Source: Hyaloperonospora brassicae (Eukaryota > Oomycota > Peronosporomycetes > Peronosporales > Peronosporaceae). Taken from it: DNA of 64,000 nt. Every line of letters begins with the position of its first letter. Position 1 is the first letter of the stretch. The DNA is taken from the NCBI GenBank assembly GCA_947650285.1, contig CANTFL010001256.1, forward strand, positions 1-64,000. Direction: 5' to 3'. Position numbers and translations under genes: made by a program. The notes beneath the pieces were generated by a model. That model had not been told where the DNA came from. It did not search any database and worked only from the letters and a program-made list of their open reading frames with translations. Below, one piece after another: positions 1-10,700 of the stretch.

Positions 1-171
1 TACTCCTGAGCACTCTGTGCTGTGATTCTTTTGAATCGTTTGGTCCCTTAGGAACGGGGACCGTAAGCTCTCTGAGCTTGTTGACTCTCTGAGTCGGGTT
101 CGTAGAACCAAAGTTGCTCGTAAGAGCGTTAAGTCTTCCTCTGACTTAAGGAGCTGTGTAGCTCCGCTACA
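1..171 (+). repeat. 3' end of an LTR (F family), cut by the window edge
   Basis: It matches the end of the LTRs of element F at 53115-54839 and 61510-62047 and stops at the same CGCTACA terminus. The next bases (ctcgag) are not the TGGTAGC primer site seen after a 5' LTR, so this is either a 3' LTR or a solo LTR. Unlike the decayed F copies, this copy keeps an almost continuous run of small perfect hairpins from 24 to 165, so it is probably younger. Confidence 0.75.
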
Positions 172-2777
172 CCTCGAGTGATGACGAAGCGGATATCAAC
201 GTCGACGAGCGGCAGATGTTAGCTTTGGCTATCTCTGGCAGCATTCTCGAAGCACCTACCCCAATGACTGGGGCTCGACGCGTCGGGCCGAACGCACGCT
301 ACTCGTTGGACTGCTACACGGCATAAAAAGTCGTACTTCCACCCTTCCTGCATCGAGCCGAAGCGACCAGCAGCAACAGACTCCTCTAGCCCAAGCCTCG
401 ATGGAATAAGCTCCGCCTCCGCAACAAAAACGCGCGTAGGTCAAATCGGATCTGCTTAATGTTCCAATTGGCGCGCCCGCAGCTCCACAAGGCCCAGTTG
501 CGCTCCAGCAGTCACTGCCGCCACTAGAGCATTACCAGCCGCAGACAATAGGACGCTACCGCAGCAATAGCAACAACAGCCAGTGATGAATGCAGAACCG
601 TATAGATTGGGCCCACCTCTTACACACGCGCGTATTCCCGAAGGCGTTCGGACAGCTGCTTCTGTCGATCCGTCGACATTGTTATGCCAGACTTAATTTA
701 GGCTGCAAAACAAGACGATTTAAAAAAGGCACGGTGGTATCTAGTAGCTATTTAGTAAGTAAACATTGGGCACAAAAGAGCCAAAGATGTATATTTTAAT
801 CTACTTGCTGCCTTTATTGCTGTCTCACTTGCTGACGTCTCGCCTCTCCTTAGCAATCAAGCAGCTTGTTATTCGATGTTGCAGATTCGTATAATGTGGT
901 TAATACTATTTAGTGTGATTTTATACTTAAGTTTAGTATAGTACTGGTTTTGAGACTTTTGCACATTTGTGGTACTGGTTTTGAGATTTGCTAAAAAAAC
1001 GTGATGCCAGGTGGCGCTAGAGAACGTTCTTGTGCTGCGCAGAGCAGGCAGGCGCAGGGCTGTGGAGACCAACTGATACGAGTCACAGCGTATCGTACAA
1101 GTGCTGCGATCGTTGCGCATAGCCTGGTATTCTGAGCCGCGAAGTTTGATCCGGTGCGCTCAAGTCGATCTCCAATGTCAACGCGAAGTTGCACGCTGAA
1201 GACGGTGCGTTCGACTTCCTCACGGAGACAAGTGTCGGGAGACCGATGACCCCTTCAGTTGATGGCTACAGATGGCCGGACGACGCCCTCGCAGCAACGT
1301 CTCGCCAAAGCCCGAGACATTGCTGCACAACGAACGTGCAGACGCTTTTGCACGTGTCGCGATCCCGCGGCACGCACGGGGACGAGACACACGACTTGTA
1401 ATGAACACTGCAACACACCCTGCAGCCATACGTGCGAAACCATAGCGACGATCGTTGAAGTCGACGTGGTAGCTGCGTGAACACACGTGTGATTCGTGTC
1501 AGTACGTACTGCATGCGCGGAGGAGAAGCGGATGCCTCCACTGAGTCCTTCGTCCGTGTGTGGCGACACCAGAGACTGTGCGCAAGCATCACTCTTACGT
1601 GGTCAGGTGGCTGTTGGGACCCGTCAGTGAACGAGCGAATACGGGCCGCACACCGATGACCGTGTGAGCGTCCCGTGCTGAAACTGTCTGTGCAACTCTC
1701 ACGTGTTGCACTGACAGTGTGGGAAGCTCCCAAAAAAGACAGAACACGCTCGCTTGACGTCAAAGAGTTCTACATGCACTGCTTAAAGTTAGCCTCCCTA
1801 GCTCTCGTTCATATACACGAATGATACGACTTCCGACCCGTCTACTTGAGAAACCGCAACCCACTGTGTGCATCTTTTTTTAAGTGGTGGATTGGCGAAT
1901 GGCGACGGCGTGTGTCCGGAATGACGTAAGCGCAACTCCATGCCGACGGGCGAGTTTGTTGTAAAAGTAGAGTGGAACCCCTCGAAGCTAATACAATCGG
2001 GCGGATGAAAACGAATAGGTAGTAGAGAACATTAGGTGGGAGGGAAGGGCTGAGTAATCACGTGATCTTCGTACAATTGTGCAGTATTAACGAGTGCATG
2101 GATGCCGCGTTGGGCCAGAAACTCTATATAAACTATACGAGGTTAGTAGCCTAATGGGAGTTGAATCATAGGGGTTCTACTGTTTTGCCTCCCGCCGCAC
2201 CAGCTGCTACTTCAGCAGCCTCGTCAGACCTTCTTCGCTATCTGCGATCTTGCAACGATTGAACGCATGAAACACATAACAGGATGACAGCCGCACAACG
2301 CTACTCTTTGCAATGCATTTTGAACTCAAAATTCGTATCGTCATCGCACAGCCCTTCCAGACAAGTGCCAGCTGGTGGGTTTGAAAGCACACGTGTACAC
2401 GTCCCGGTCTTTTGCTCCAGTCCTTGCACATACACCTTCCGCACTCCCGCACCATGCGTGGTTTGGCAGGCCCCAACCTGGGCGGGGCACCCTCTCCAGA
2501 CGGCGATCCCCCCGACATGCAGCCTGGGAATCGAGCTACGCTGCCTGCAGCGGCGCAGTCTCATACGCCTGACATGACTACGCGTCATCTCCACTTCAAA
2601 CTGGTCCGATTGGTTGTGTACTCATTGCAGATCATTACCAACCAGACCAGAATCAGTTAGTTTGAACCCACGCGCATGGGACGTAGTACACAGCGAGCGC
2701 TCGCGACACAAATAGTAGCAGTAGAGAGTATCTGTAGAGCGCCACGCGCTTTTGCTAGCATTCAATTCTATCTAATT
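172..2777. other. Left flank without a supportable gene
   Basis: All reading frames are short and none shows a recognisable domain. A small Gln/Pro-rich open stretch at 464-586 could be a remnant of a transposon or low-complexity gene, but it has no start and no homology I can name. A TATAAA-like stretch near 2127 has no gene behind it. Confidence 0.5.
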
Positions 2778-2782
2778 TTTAC
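2778..2782. repeat. Left target-site duplication of E3 (tttac)
   Basis: The 5-bp word tttac directly precedes the left LTR of E3 and recurs at 29767-29771 directly after the right LTR, 27 kb away. This proves that the two LTRs bound one original insertion and that everything between them is E3 plus later insertions. Confidence 0.9.
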
Positions 2783-3228
2783 TGTAACGGGGTACGCCTT
2801 GTGCCAATTCAACACAAGGTTGTGTGCACCCGTTGTCACGTACACATGGCGTGAGGAAGCGCAGCGAAGTAGGCATGACTCGAAAGCTCTGTCTAAGAGA
2901 AAAGTAGAACTGTATCTCATATAGCTTCGTTTCTTACTAAATCATCTTTTGTCTTAATCTAACTAAATTAAACTACAATCTCCTATGTGGGTTTCTTGCT
3001 CACCACCCATTGCGCGCGTCCAGCAGCGATTGGTGGTTAATGTGGTTGATGCACCGTGAACATCAACCATCAGGTGGAGCAACCCGTCAAAAAAATATGA
3101 CCTTCGGGGGTGAATTTCTTTAACCTAACTCCTTACGAGTAATGTCAATTGAACATTATCGAAATCGATAATGTTCAAAAATGAATACGAAAATATCAAT
3201 TATTATGTAACGGGGTCACCCAGTTACA
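2783..3228 (-). repeat. E3 3' LTR
   Basis: It starts TGTAACGGGG and ends GTTACA on the plus strand and is highly similar to 29320-29766. It contains a 12-bp perfect hairpin (TGAACATTATCG arms, near 3148-3175) and an 8-bp one (GGTTGATG arms). The purine tract expected next to it is mutated. Confidence 0.93.
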
Positions 3229-3418
3229 TAACGCCCCGCTTAAACATCAGTCACTACAGTGAGTGATTGGATTAGTTGGTGATAGAGTGACCACCGTTGG
3301 GTCGCTATGTGGGAAAGGATGCATTTGTTGGTTCTGCCCAACGCATTTAACCTTTCAGCGCATGACGAGTTCGTCCATGCGCTGCGAGAATAAGGCTGCC
3401 AGTGAAGCCGCTTAAATA

Positions 3419-5115
3419 ATGAGTGCAGCCGGAGAACAAGCTGTCCAAGACTCAGCAGCAGGTGTCAAGTCACCTGCTGCTGCCAGTATGCAGCCTGCAA
3501 CTCCCGTAGTTGCAGGAGCACGTGTTAATCCACGTGCTGCTCCTTCACCCGCAGCTTTATATGCGGAAGGTAGTCCCATGGACCAAGATTCCACGATATA
3601 GGTGGTCTATTCTACCGAGTCGGATTCTACATCCGACTTGAAGCCGTGCTCAGAGACCGACCGTATGGTTGCGGGATCAACGACTGATGCGCCTCGTGGC
3701 AGTCTCGATAAAGACTTGCGCCATAAGATGTTCGGTTCATCCAACGAGTCTGTATACTCGTCGCTGGGTCGAATCGATCGCGCTCGTATTTGTACGAGGC
3801 GAGTGCAAATTAGATGTAAGTCCTCATGAGAATGTCGATGACTTTTCGCGGAGTCATCGTAGCCATATCCGCAGCAATACTAGGTATTGCGGGGATCGTG
3901 GTGCCAGCTCTCATGCTGACACCTCAAAGGAGGAGCAGGATCGCAACTCGTTGCGATCTGGTTTTGAAAAGAAGCCATGGATGCCAACCTTCGGTGGTAT
4001 GAGACAGTGGTATGGTTATACCACTGGGATTGTCGAATCCCACTCTTTGACTCTTCATATATCCTTGGACTTGATCCCAGTGCAAAAATTATCACAATGA
4101 TCATGACTATTGCATCAATTTTCTTTAGGCATCAATGGTACCACGGTACTTGTAAACGAGACGAGATCTCATTGGTTCAGGCGTGGAACTTGGTTATCGG
4201 CAATATTGAAAGTGTTGGCCGTGAAACTTGGCTGGAAAAACTTACTGCAGCTCGCAATAAGTTTGAGTAGAAGTCCATACCCAGTGCTCGGTTTAAATTG
4301 CATCGATTGTCTCAAGAGGCAGGTTTACCTTGCCTCTCGTGGGGAAAGAAACGTCAGAGTTTTATTGACAACTCTATTCGAGCCTTAAGGAAGGTCTTTC
4401 TTCCAAAGCAACCCTACTGGAGGGCGCGCATCTCTTCCGAAATATACGAAAGGATTGAGACATTACAATTCTTTACAAAAGCGCCAGGCGTTGGTTCGAC
4501 GATGGTTCTCCTTTTAAGGGTGGGTCTCATCGTACTGATCGACGAGGTCGGGCACATCCATCATCAGCTGGGTGCCCCGCTTTTAGCTGCTCCACGAGGG
4601 TGGATACCCCCTCCACTTGACAAGGTGACTCATCCATGATCCTAAATCATCACGGTGATTCAAGACACGCTCCACAAGGAAGCTTTGACCACCGTGTGAG
4701 TCCACCAAAAGATGTGGAGGAGTAGGAAAACCCTCCTACAAGCCGCTCGGCTCACCATCTCGACCAATACGAGATGGATCGCGCAATCGACCAATTGACC
4801 GAGGATTTAAGCACTGACGGGACAGGCGGTACGCTATGACCGATTACGTGCGGAAGCACTGCAAGGATCGTAAGGATGATCGGGCAAAGGATCGTGCCGA
4901 TTACGCCCTCGCCCAACTTCAGGTTGAGCGTGATGTCCTCTCCCTTGTGAAAGAGCTGAGGAGAGCTCGCAGATAGATCTTTGAACTACGTGGAGAGGTC
5001 TCTTCGTTACGCGTCCAGACTGATCGTCTCGAGCGCGAGCGCAGGAACATAATGGTTTTTTATTTAACGTGGGGGTTATCTTCATCGTTTAAGAGGGCTC
5101 GTATTGACAGATCCT
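3419..5115 (+). pseudogene. E3 antisense accessory gene, broken
   Basis: This plus-strand reading matches the 535-aa accessory protein of E2 (37015-38622) piece by piece, across several frames. It has an Ala-rich start at 3419, the Arg-His-x-Trp-Tyr block near 4130, the Ser-x-Glu-Ala-Gly-x-Pro-Cys-Leu block near 4310, and the coiled-coil and basic tail near 4900-5110. Stops and frame shifts interrupt it throughout (for example at 3600 and 4268). It lies between the 3' LTR and the pol remnant and runs against pol, as in E2. The function of the family is unknown. Confidence 0.8.
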
Positions 5116-5116
5116 A

Positions 5117-5320
5117 ATGCGTAAGCGGGATATCCCGTTCACGGCAGTGAGTAACCCCAGCGGTATGCTGTGTGAGTGGCTAGTGATGTCACAGGGGCTG
5201 AGTAACGCCCCAGCAGCGATTTAATAGATGTGAAATAAATATCTTGAGACCGGTGCAGGATTTAGCACCGAGTTTCTTCGACGATATGTTCGTCCATAGT
5301 CGAGCTATGTACGAGCGGAG
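5117..5320 (+). pseudogene. Displaced, inverted RT fragment inside E3
   Basis: The plus strand encodes a decayed copy of the RT segment from the Met-Arg-x-Arg-Asp-Ile-Pro-Phe-Thr block through the region of the YFDD active site (decayed here). It matches the reverse complement of about 41010-41210 in E2. E3's own RT lies on the minus strand at 14.8-15.7 kb, so this is an extra piece in the opposite orientation, placed between the end of the accessory gene and the pol tail. E2 has nothing here. An RT template jump or a templated repair filler would explain it. Confidence 0.8.
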
Positions 5321-5325
5321 ACGTC

Positions 5326-6357
5326 CCACGTAAAATGTAGGATGCGCGCGCATCCTACGTAACAGTTCAATCGTGTATACCTTGACGTGTTGGCGCAGCA
5401 CACGAAATGGGCCAATGTACTTAAGCAGTAGTTTACTGCTGCCCACTTTGGGTACTACGTGTCTAGGTAGGTTTACCGTAGATAGTAGGACTAAGTCACC
5501 ATCTTCAAACGAATGTATATATGCTCTTCCATTCTTGTCAGCGTTCCATATCTGGCGGTCCACTGCGTAAGCGATGAAATCCTGTACGAAACGTAACACT
5601 GCTTCACGATCCAGCGGAAACCCTTCTGCTGACTCGGCATTGTTTTGTTCAGTTCGCCTTGTGCGAACTGAAGAAAGAGTTGTTCTTTCTTCATGTTCAT
5701 CGGCGAGGATATCGTAATCCTCGCTGGAATAGTAGTTGGAATTGCTAAAAAAACAAGCATCGTCGTCCTTATCGGTTTCAATAAAAGCATCATCGCTATT
5801 ATTGAGGTGACATTCTTCATCGATGTCGACTTGATCGACAGCGGCATCATACCTGACGAAGTTTGCGTCGGCACGCGATGATCAAGAGTCAGAACGGTTT
5901 TTGCTCGAGAGAGTCCCTCTGCTGCGTAGAAGCATGCACCAAATTATTGATGGAGAACAATACCATCGGTAGTAATCCGCTCCGATTCTAAAATGAGTGG
6001 ACGAATCCCTGAAGGATCTCATCGAGGACGCGGTTGGCACGTTATATCTGACTATCTGTTTCGTGACGGTAATATGTTGACATTTTCAATCGCGTTTCGA
6101 GTGATCGAAACACGGACTGCCAAAACTCCGCCGTGAATCTTGGGCCAAGGTCGGATACAAGTTCACGAGGTAACCCGTGAAGTCGAAACTCTGTGTCTAT
6201 AAAGACATGCGCACATCCTTGAACGTTGGTCGACTCAGGTACTGCAGCAAGACGAACCATCTTGCTGAAACGGTAGACAAACACAAGAATACCGTTATTT
6301 TTGTGAGCGTCTTCGGAAAAACCGAAGACGAAGTCTATTGAAACGGACTGCCAGCAC
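5326..6357 (-). pseudogene. pol: E3 pol, 3' part (integrase core to GPY/F), broken
   Basis: The minus strand reads integrase and GPY/F fragments: a Phe-Ser-Lys-Met block and Ser-Asp-x-Gly-Pro-Arg-Phe block near 6100-6250, then Tyr-Ile-Gly-Pro-Phe and His-Pro-Thr-Phe-Tyr-Val-Gly-Arg-Leu near 5350-5450. The sequence is interrupted by stops. It is contiguous with 14050 onward once E1 and its 5-bp duplication are removed. A stretch of about 75 bp present in E2 near 39215-39290 is missing at about 5925. No function is expected. Confidence 0.85.
6353..6357. repeat. Left target-site duplication of E1 (agcac)
   Basis: The word agcac precedes the 5' LTR of E1 and recurs at 14045-14049. E2 reads the uninterrupted site (ccagcactctgtcgg) at about 39721-39735, so the empty site is visible in the same window. 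Confidence 0.95.
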
Positions 6358-6685
6358 TGTAATGGGCCACCCCGTTACATAAGTAGTTTCGATTAAGTTT
6401 ACATGTTACTTAAGTGGGGGTGTTACTTTCGAAGTAGCGAAAGTAGCACGTCGTATATTTTAGCTGGTTTAATGGGCTCAGTACCATTATTAGCCAGTAA
6501 GATATAGACACGTAGATTGAGTGGTTCCCATGAGTCCAAGGGAACCATTCGTACTTAGGATGATTTTAAAAGACAAAATATAAACAGAGTTAAAAATACT
6601 TAACACCTAAGACTTGGGCTTTGAGCTTCCTCAAAGCGTTAAAAAATAGTGTACGCTGAGTACGGGTTATTCTAGCCCCGTTACA
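6358..6685 (+). repeat. E1 5' LTR
   Basis: It begins TGTAATGGGCCACCCCGTTACA, a near-palindrome, and ends CCCCGTTACA. It should hold the promoter and polyadenylation signal of the element; I cannot place either precisely. Perfect hairpins include CTTTCG arms near 6425 and TGGTTCCC arms near 6510. Confidence 0.95.
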
Positions 6686-6687
6686 CC

Positions 6688-6705
6688 TGGTAGCACTTAG
6701 TAGTC
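6688..6705 (+). promoter_or_regulatory. E1 primer-binding site
   Basis: TGGTAGCACTTAGTAGTC begins two bases after the LTR. The leading TGG is the complement of a tRNA CCA end. E2, E3 and F have TGGTAGC at the same offset, so these families probably use the same or a similar primer tRNA. Confidence 0.85.
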
Positions 6706-6711
6706 CTTCCC

Positions 6712-7761
6712 ATGCCCGAGTTTGGGATGAGCGATTCGTCGTACTTTGACGCTCCAGACGTGAGTCTGGAGCACGCGACTTTTCCCCATCTCACTGGTGT
6801 TGAGTGGGATGCCCTAAATCGCCTCGCGGCGATATCGGGAGAGGCATTTGTTGTGTCGCTGATGAGATCAGCGACTCCTGATGAACAGCGTCTCGCCATA
6901 CACGTCTACATGGCTCGCGAGCTCGCCGAATTCCATCGGCGAGGTTTAACTCCCTCGCGGACTTCACGGAACGATGCCGTGAAGATGGAGACCTCCGCCT
7001 ATTCTGGCGAAGGAAAAGAACGCTTGTCGTTGTCTCGTTGGTTTCGAGAGGTCGACATCGCTATCGCCTCGAGACTTCTCGAGGCTCCTCAAGCGAAGGT
7101 CAATTTCCTTCTTTCCCGTCTCACTGGGAAAGCCAAGGAGTGGGCCTTGGGAAAACTCGTTGTTGACGAGTTTGCGTTCCCCACTCTGGAAGCCATCCAG
7201 AGTGACCTTCGACTCGCCTTCGAGCCGCCCCAAGAAGAGAAGTTGGTGCGTTCAAGGTTCCTGTCCCTGCGACAGGGTAAGATGTCCATGCGCGACTACG
7301 TGCAGATGGCTCGACATCTGGCGTCTTGTATTGTCACGCATCCCATGGACATGTATACACAAGTGAACGTGTTTGTCGATGGCATGCGTGAAGGGCAGAC
7401 TCGCCTCTCGCTGGAACGAGCAGAGCCTGCCACGTTGGAGGAGGCTTTCGCTATCGCTCTCCGTGAGGATTTCAGAGTCACCAAGGCCTATACCAAGCCT
7501 TCAGTTGTTACCGCTGTCAGATCAGCGGGCCCGGGACCTATGGAGATCGATGCAATTGAGTCGTCGGGTGACCGACGACGCGCTACAGCCTACAAGGGCG
7601 ACGTCCGAGGCGGACGTCAGATGATCTGCTTTCGATGCCGAAAGCCGGGACATCGCGCGGCTGAATGCCGCGCGCCAGCACCGATGTCGGTGCATGCGTC
7701 GGACACCCATCATGAGGGAGGTGCTCCGATCAGTCGTCCAAAAAACGGACGAGACCAGTAG
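6712..7761 (+). CDS. gag: E1 Gag (capsid-nucleocapsid)
   Basis: This 349-aa Gag would assemble the cytoplasmic virus-like particle and bind the element's RNA. The central part (about residues 100-260) has the usual Ty3 Gag features: a Trp-Phe block followed by a Leu-Thr-Gly-Lys-Ala-x-x-Trp motif, a Phe-Glu-Pro-Pro motif, and an Arg-x-Gly-Lys turn. A CCHC zinc knuckle lies at C306, C309, H314 and C319. The start is the first ATG after the primer site, 26 bases beyond the LTR. The reading frame ends in a TAG that lies inside a hairpin downstream of a slippery heptamer, so a fraction of ribosomes should continue into pol in the -1 frame. Hairpins are dense in the coding sequence, for example 6751-6772, 6855-6875 and 7066-7085. 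Confidence 0.95.
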   Translation: MPEFGMSDSSYFDAPDVSLEHATFPHLTGVEWDALNRLAAISGEAFVVSLMRSATPDEQRLAIHVYMARELAEFHRRGLTPSRTSRNDAVKMETSAYSGEGKERLSLSRWFREVDIAIASRLLEAPQAKVNFLLSRLTGKAKEWALGKLVVDEFAFPTLEAIQSDLRLAFEPPQEEKLVRSRFLSLRQGKMSMRDYVQMARHLASCIVTHPMDMYTQVNVFVDGMREGQTRLSLERAEPATLEEAFAIALREDFRVTKAYTKPSVVTAVRSAGPGPMEIDAIESSGDRRRATAYKGDVRGGRQMICFRCRKPGHRAAECRAPAPMSVHASDTHHEGGAPISRPKNGRDQ

Positions 7762-7781
7762 GTGCAGGGCGCCCTACTGGT
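7740..7781 (+). promoter_or_regulatory. E1 -1 ribosomal frameshift cassette
   Basis: The heptamer A AAA AAC occupies 7740-7746 with the gag frame reading cca-aaa-aac, the exact phase needed. A 7-nt spacer follows. Then a perfect 9-bp hairpin forms: ACCAGTAGG at 7754-7762 pairs with CCTACTGGT at 7773-7781. The gag TAG (7759-7761) lies in the 5' arm. The -1 frame is open from the heptamer into pol. Heptamer, spacer and stem all fit the well-studied retroviral type of signal. E2 and F have the same layout. Confidence 0.85.
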
Positions 7782-10700
7782 TTGAAGAGAGGTCCGGGTC
7801 CACCGGTGGCAGCCCGACCTCCCAGCCCATCTGTGCTGCGTGCACGGTCAAATGCCACCACTACGAGTGGTGATTCACGCCTGATTATTGTTAATCTACA
7901 TGTCGCCGGTATCCGGCGACCCCTACGAGCGCTCCTGGATTCAGGAGCGACAAACAATTTCTTCCGTGAATCTTGCGTGTCAATGCTGCCACCCAGCATC
8001 CAGGTCCACGAGGGACCTGGCCAAGTTGTTGTCAAGCTCGCTGACGGGAAACCACGCCGCGTATCGCGGCGCGAAGTGTCGTTGCCGTACACGTTTGACG
8101 GCTTTCGCAGTAACGACAACTTCTTGGTGATTGAAATGAATTATGCATTCGATTGCATCCTGGGCATGCCATGGTTGGCACGCTATAAGCCCCAGATCGA
8201 CTGGTTAGCCAGATCAGTGAGACGTCGAAGCAAGTTCGACGTCAGCGAAGTGTTCACCCATCTCTTGGTGTCTCCAAGTGATTGGCCGAACGTTACAGTC
8301 GTGGATCGTACATCCACGACACCGGCGGTACACAGAGTGAGCGATGGCCCTCTCTGTAGCGCTTGTTCCGTGCCCCTACGCACGAGTGATGATGCCTCCT
8401 CGCTTTGCAGCGAGGAGTCCAACGTGGACGAGCAGTGGCTCCCACGTAATGACGACGCGGACGAGCAGTGGCTCCCGCGCAACGACGACGCGGTCGAACA
8501 GCGGTTCCCGCACAAGAGAGCAGTGGTCGAACACGAACAGGTGTTCCCACCTGTACCCATTGTGGTCGAGCAGAGGCTCCCACAAGGGCAAGACGTGGCC
8601 GAGCAGGGGCTCGCCACCGAGTGTGACGTGGATGGACAAGAGTCCCCACGTGCGAATATGATGGTCGAACAGGGGTTCCCATCATCGCCTACTGTGGTCG
8701 AACAGAGTTTCCCACATGAGCAAGACGTGGTCGAGCAGGGGCTCCCACACGAGTTTGTGGCGGTAGAGCAGGGGCTCCCGCATCATGCGTCGACGGACGA
8801 GTATGGAATACTCCCGTCGCGCGATTTCGACGTCCTGGATGAGGACATCCAGCGTCTAGAGGGGGGTGCAGATTTAACACCTGACTGCGGTTCGCCAGCT
8901 TCGAGCATGGACTCGAGGCACGATGGGGACGCAAGCTACGAGAACTCAGCGTTGGAATGTGTTCACGCTATTGTGTACGTGGACGGGAGTCCACAAAGGC
9001 GCCAATACATTGAGGTCGCGAGTCCACCTCGCGACGCGTCATCTATTACGAGCCTTCCAGGACTCTCCTGGAAGCATTTTCTACGCGACCTCAAGGGAGG
9101 CACGGTGGAACAAGTATGTCTGGTCACCAACGAGGTGACTCATGAGCCGAATGAGGAGCTAATGACGCGCCCTCGAAGCGCTGAAAAGAAATCAGCGCGC
9201 GAAGAAAGATTTGCGTCGCAATCTTGGGAGGCTCTGCGCGAGTCTGGTAACCCTGTTTACGACATTGCACGAGAGTACGCCGACGTGTTCCCGGACAAGA
9301 TTCCGGCCGAACTCCCTGCCGATCGTGGCGTGCGGCACGAGATTGATCTCGTGCCAGGATCGAAATATTGTGTGACACGGCAGTGGCCGTTGCCTCGAGA
9401 CCAAGTCGAGGCTATTGATGCATTCTTCGAAGGTCGTCGCAAGGCCGGTCATGTGCGTGAGAGTGTCTCTCCCCATTCGAGTCCAACCTTCTGCGTGAAG
9501 AAGGCTACGGGAGGCTGGCGTATAGTGCATGCGTTTAACAAGCTCAACGATGCCACTATTCCTGCCCAAACGCCTATCCCCAGGAAAGACATGGTTCTAA
9601 ACTCCATGTCAGGTAGCGTCATCTTCAGCGCCATCGATCTGACCGATGGCTTCTACCAGATCTTGATGCGACAGAGTGACATACCACTCACTGCGGTGAG
9701 CACCCCGAGTGGTATGCTTTGGGAGTGGCTGGTGATGCCACAAGGATTGAAGAACGCACCAGCCACTTTCAATCGCATGGTATCTCAAGTGTTGAGACCG
9801 CTTCGAGACTTTGCTCCTAGCTACTTCGATGACATCTTTGTCCACAGTCGCGCTGAGGGCAATCTCAGTGCTGTCCAAGTTCACCTTCAACACCTGAAGC
9901 AGGTGTTTCAAGTCATGCGAGATAACAAGTTATATGCAAACTTGAAGAAGTGTGTATTCTGTGCACCGGAGATTCCGGTGCTGGGCTGCTACGTGAGTAA
10001 ATCGGGTGTTCGAGCCGATCCAGAGAAGGTGTCGTCAATCTGTTCTTGGCCCACACCCAAGAACCCTACGGAGTTACGTCAATGGCTCGGTCTAGCTAAT
10101 TACTTGCATAAGTACACAAAGGATTACGCCGGTTCTATACAGCCCCTGTCGTCACTTCTGAAGAAAGACGCCACGTGGTCGTGGCGTCCCGAACATCAAG
10201 CAGCCTTTGACGCAGTGAAGAAAAGCCTGGCGTCGGCGCCAGTGTTGATACTCCCTGACGACACCAAACCGTTTCACGTGGTGTGTGATGCAAGTGACTT
10301 TGCAATTGGTTGCGCCCTCATGCAGTTCGATCACGAGGGCCGTGAACGAGTCGTGAGCTATCAGTCACGACAGATGAAGCCGGCAGAGAAGAACTATCCG
10401 GTTCACGATAAGGAACTGCTAGCGATGCGCTACGCACTCATCAAGTTTCGTGTCCACCTACTGGGCGAACGCACGTTCGCCCTGTATACTGATCATGCAT
10501 CGCTGCGGACAGCAATGAAGAGCCCACACCTGTCACAGCGGATGGCACGGTGGCTCTCTTTCTTCTCCGAGTACAACTTCGTCGTGCACTACAAGCCAGG
10601 CAAGACCAACATTCTTGCTGACGCACTGTCACGACGCCCAGATTACGATCCTCGTATGGCACTGAGTCGTCAGGCAACTGACGACGACGATGAAGACGAT

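Noticed and set aside
24..165. CRISPR-like array
   Set aside because: The hairpins differ in sequence and have no constant repeat or spacer length; they belong to an LTR.
1220..1763. Antisense 165-aa and neighbouring overlapping frames
   Set aside because: All six frames are open for similar lengths in a GC-rich stretch; no domain, no start context, Cys/Arg-rich composition typical of chance frames.
7730..8119. Minus-strand 129-aa frame opposite E1 protease, and similar ones at 8183-8685
   Set aside because: They are complements of conserved protease and repeat codons; E2 has no counterpart, unlike the accessory gene.
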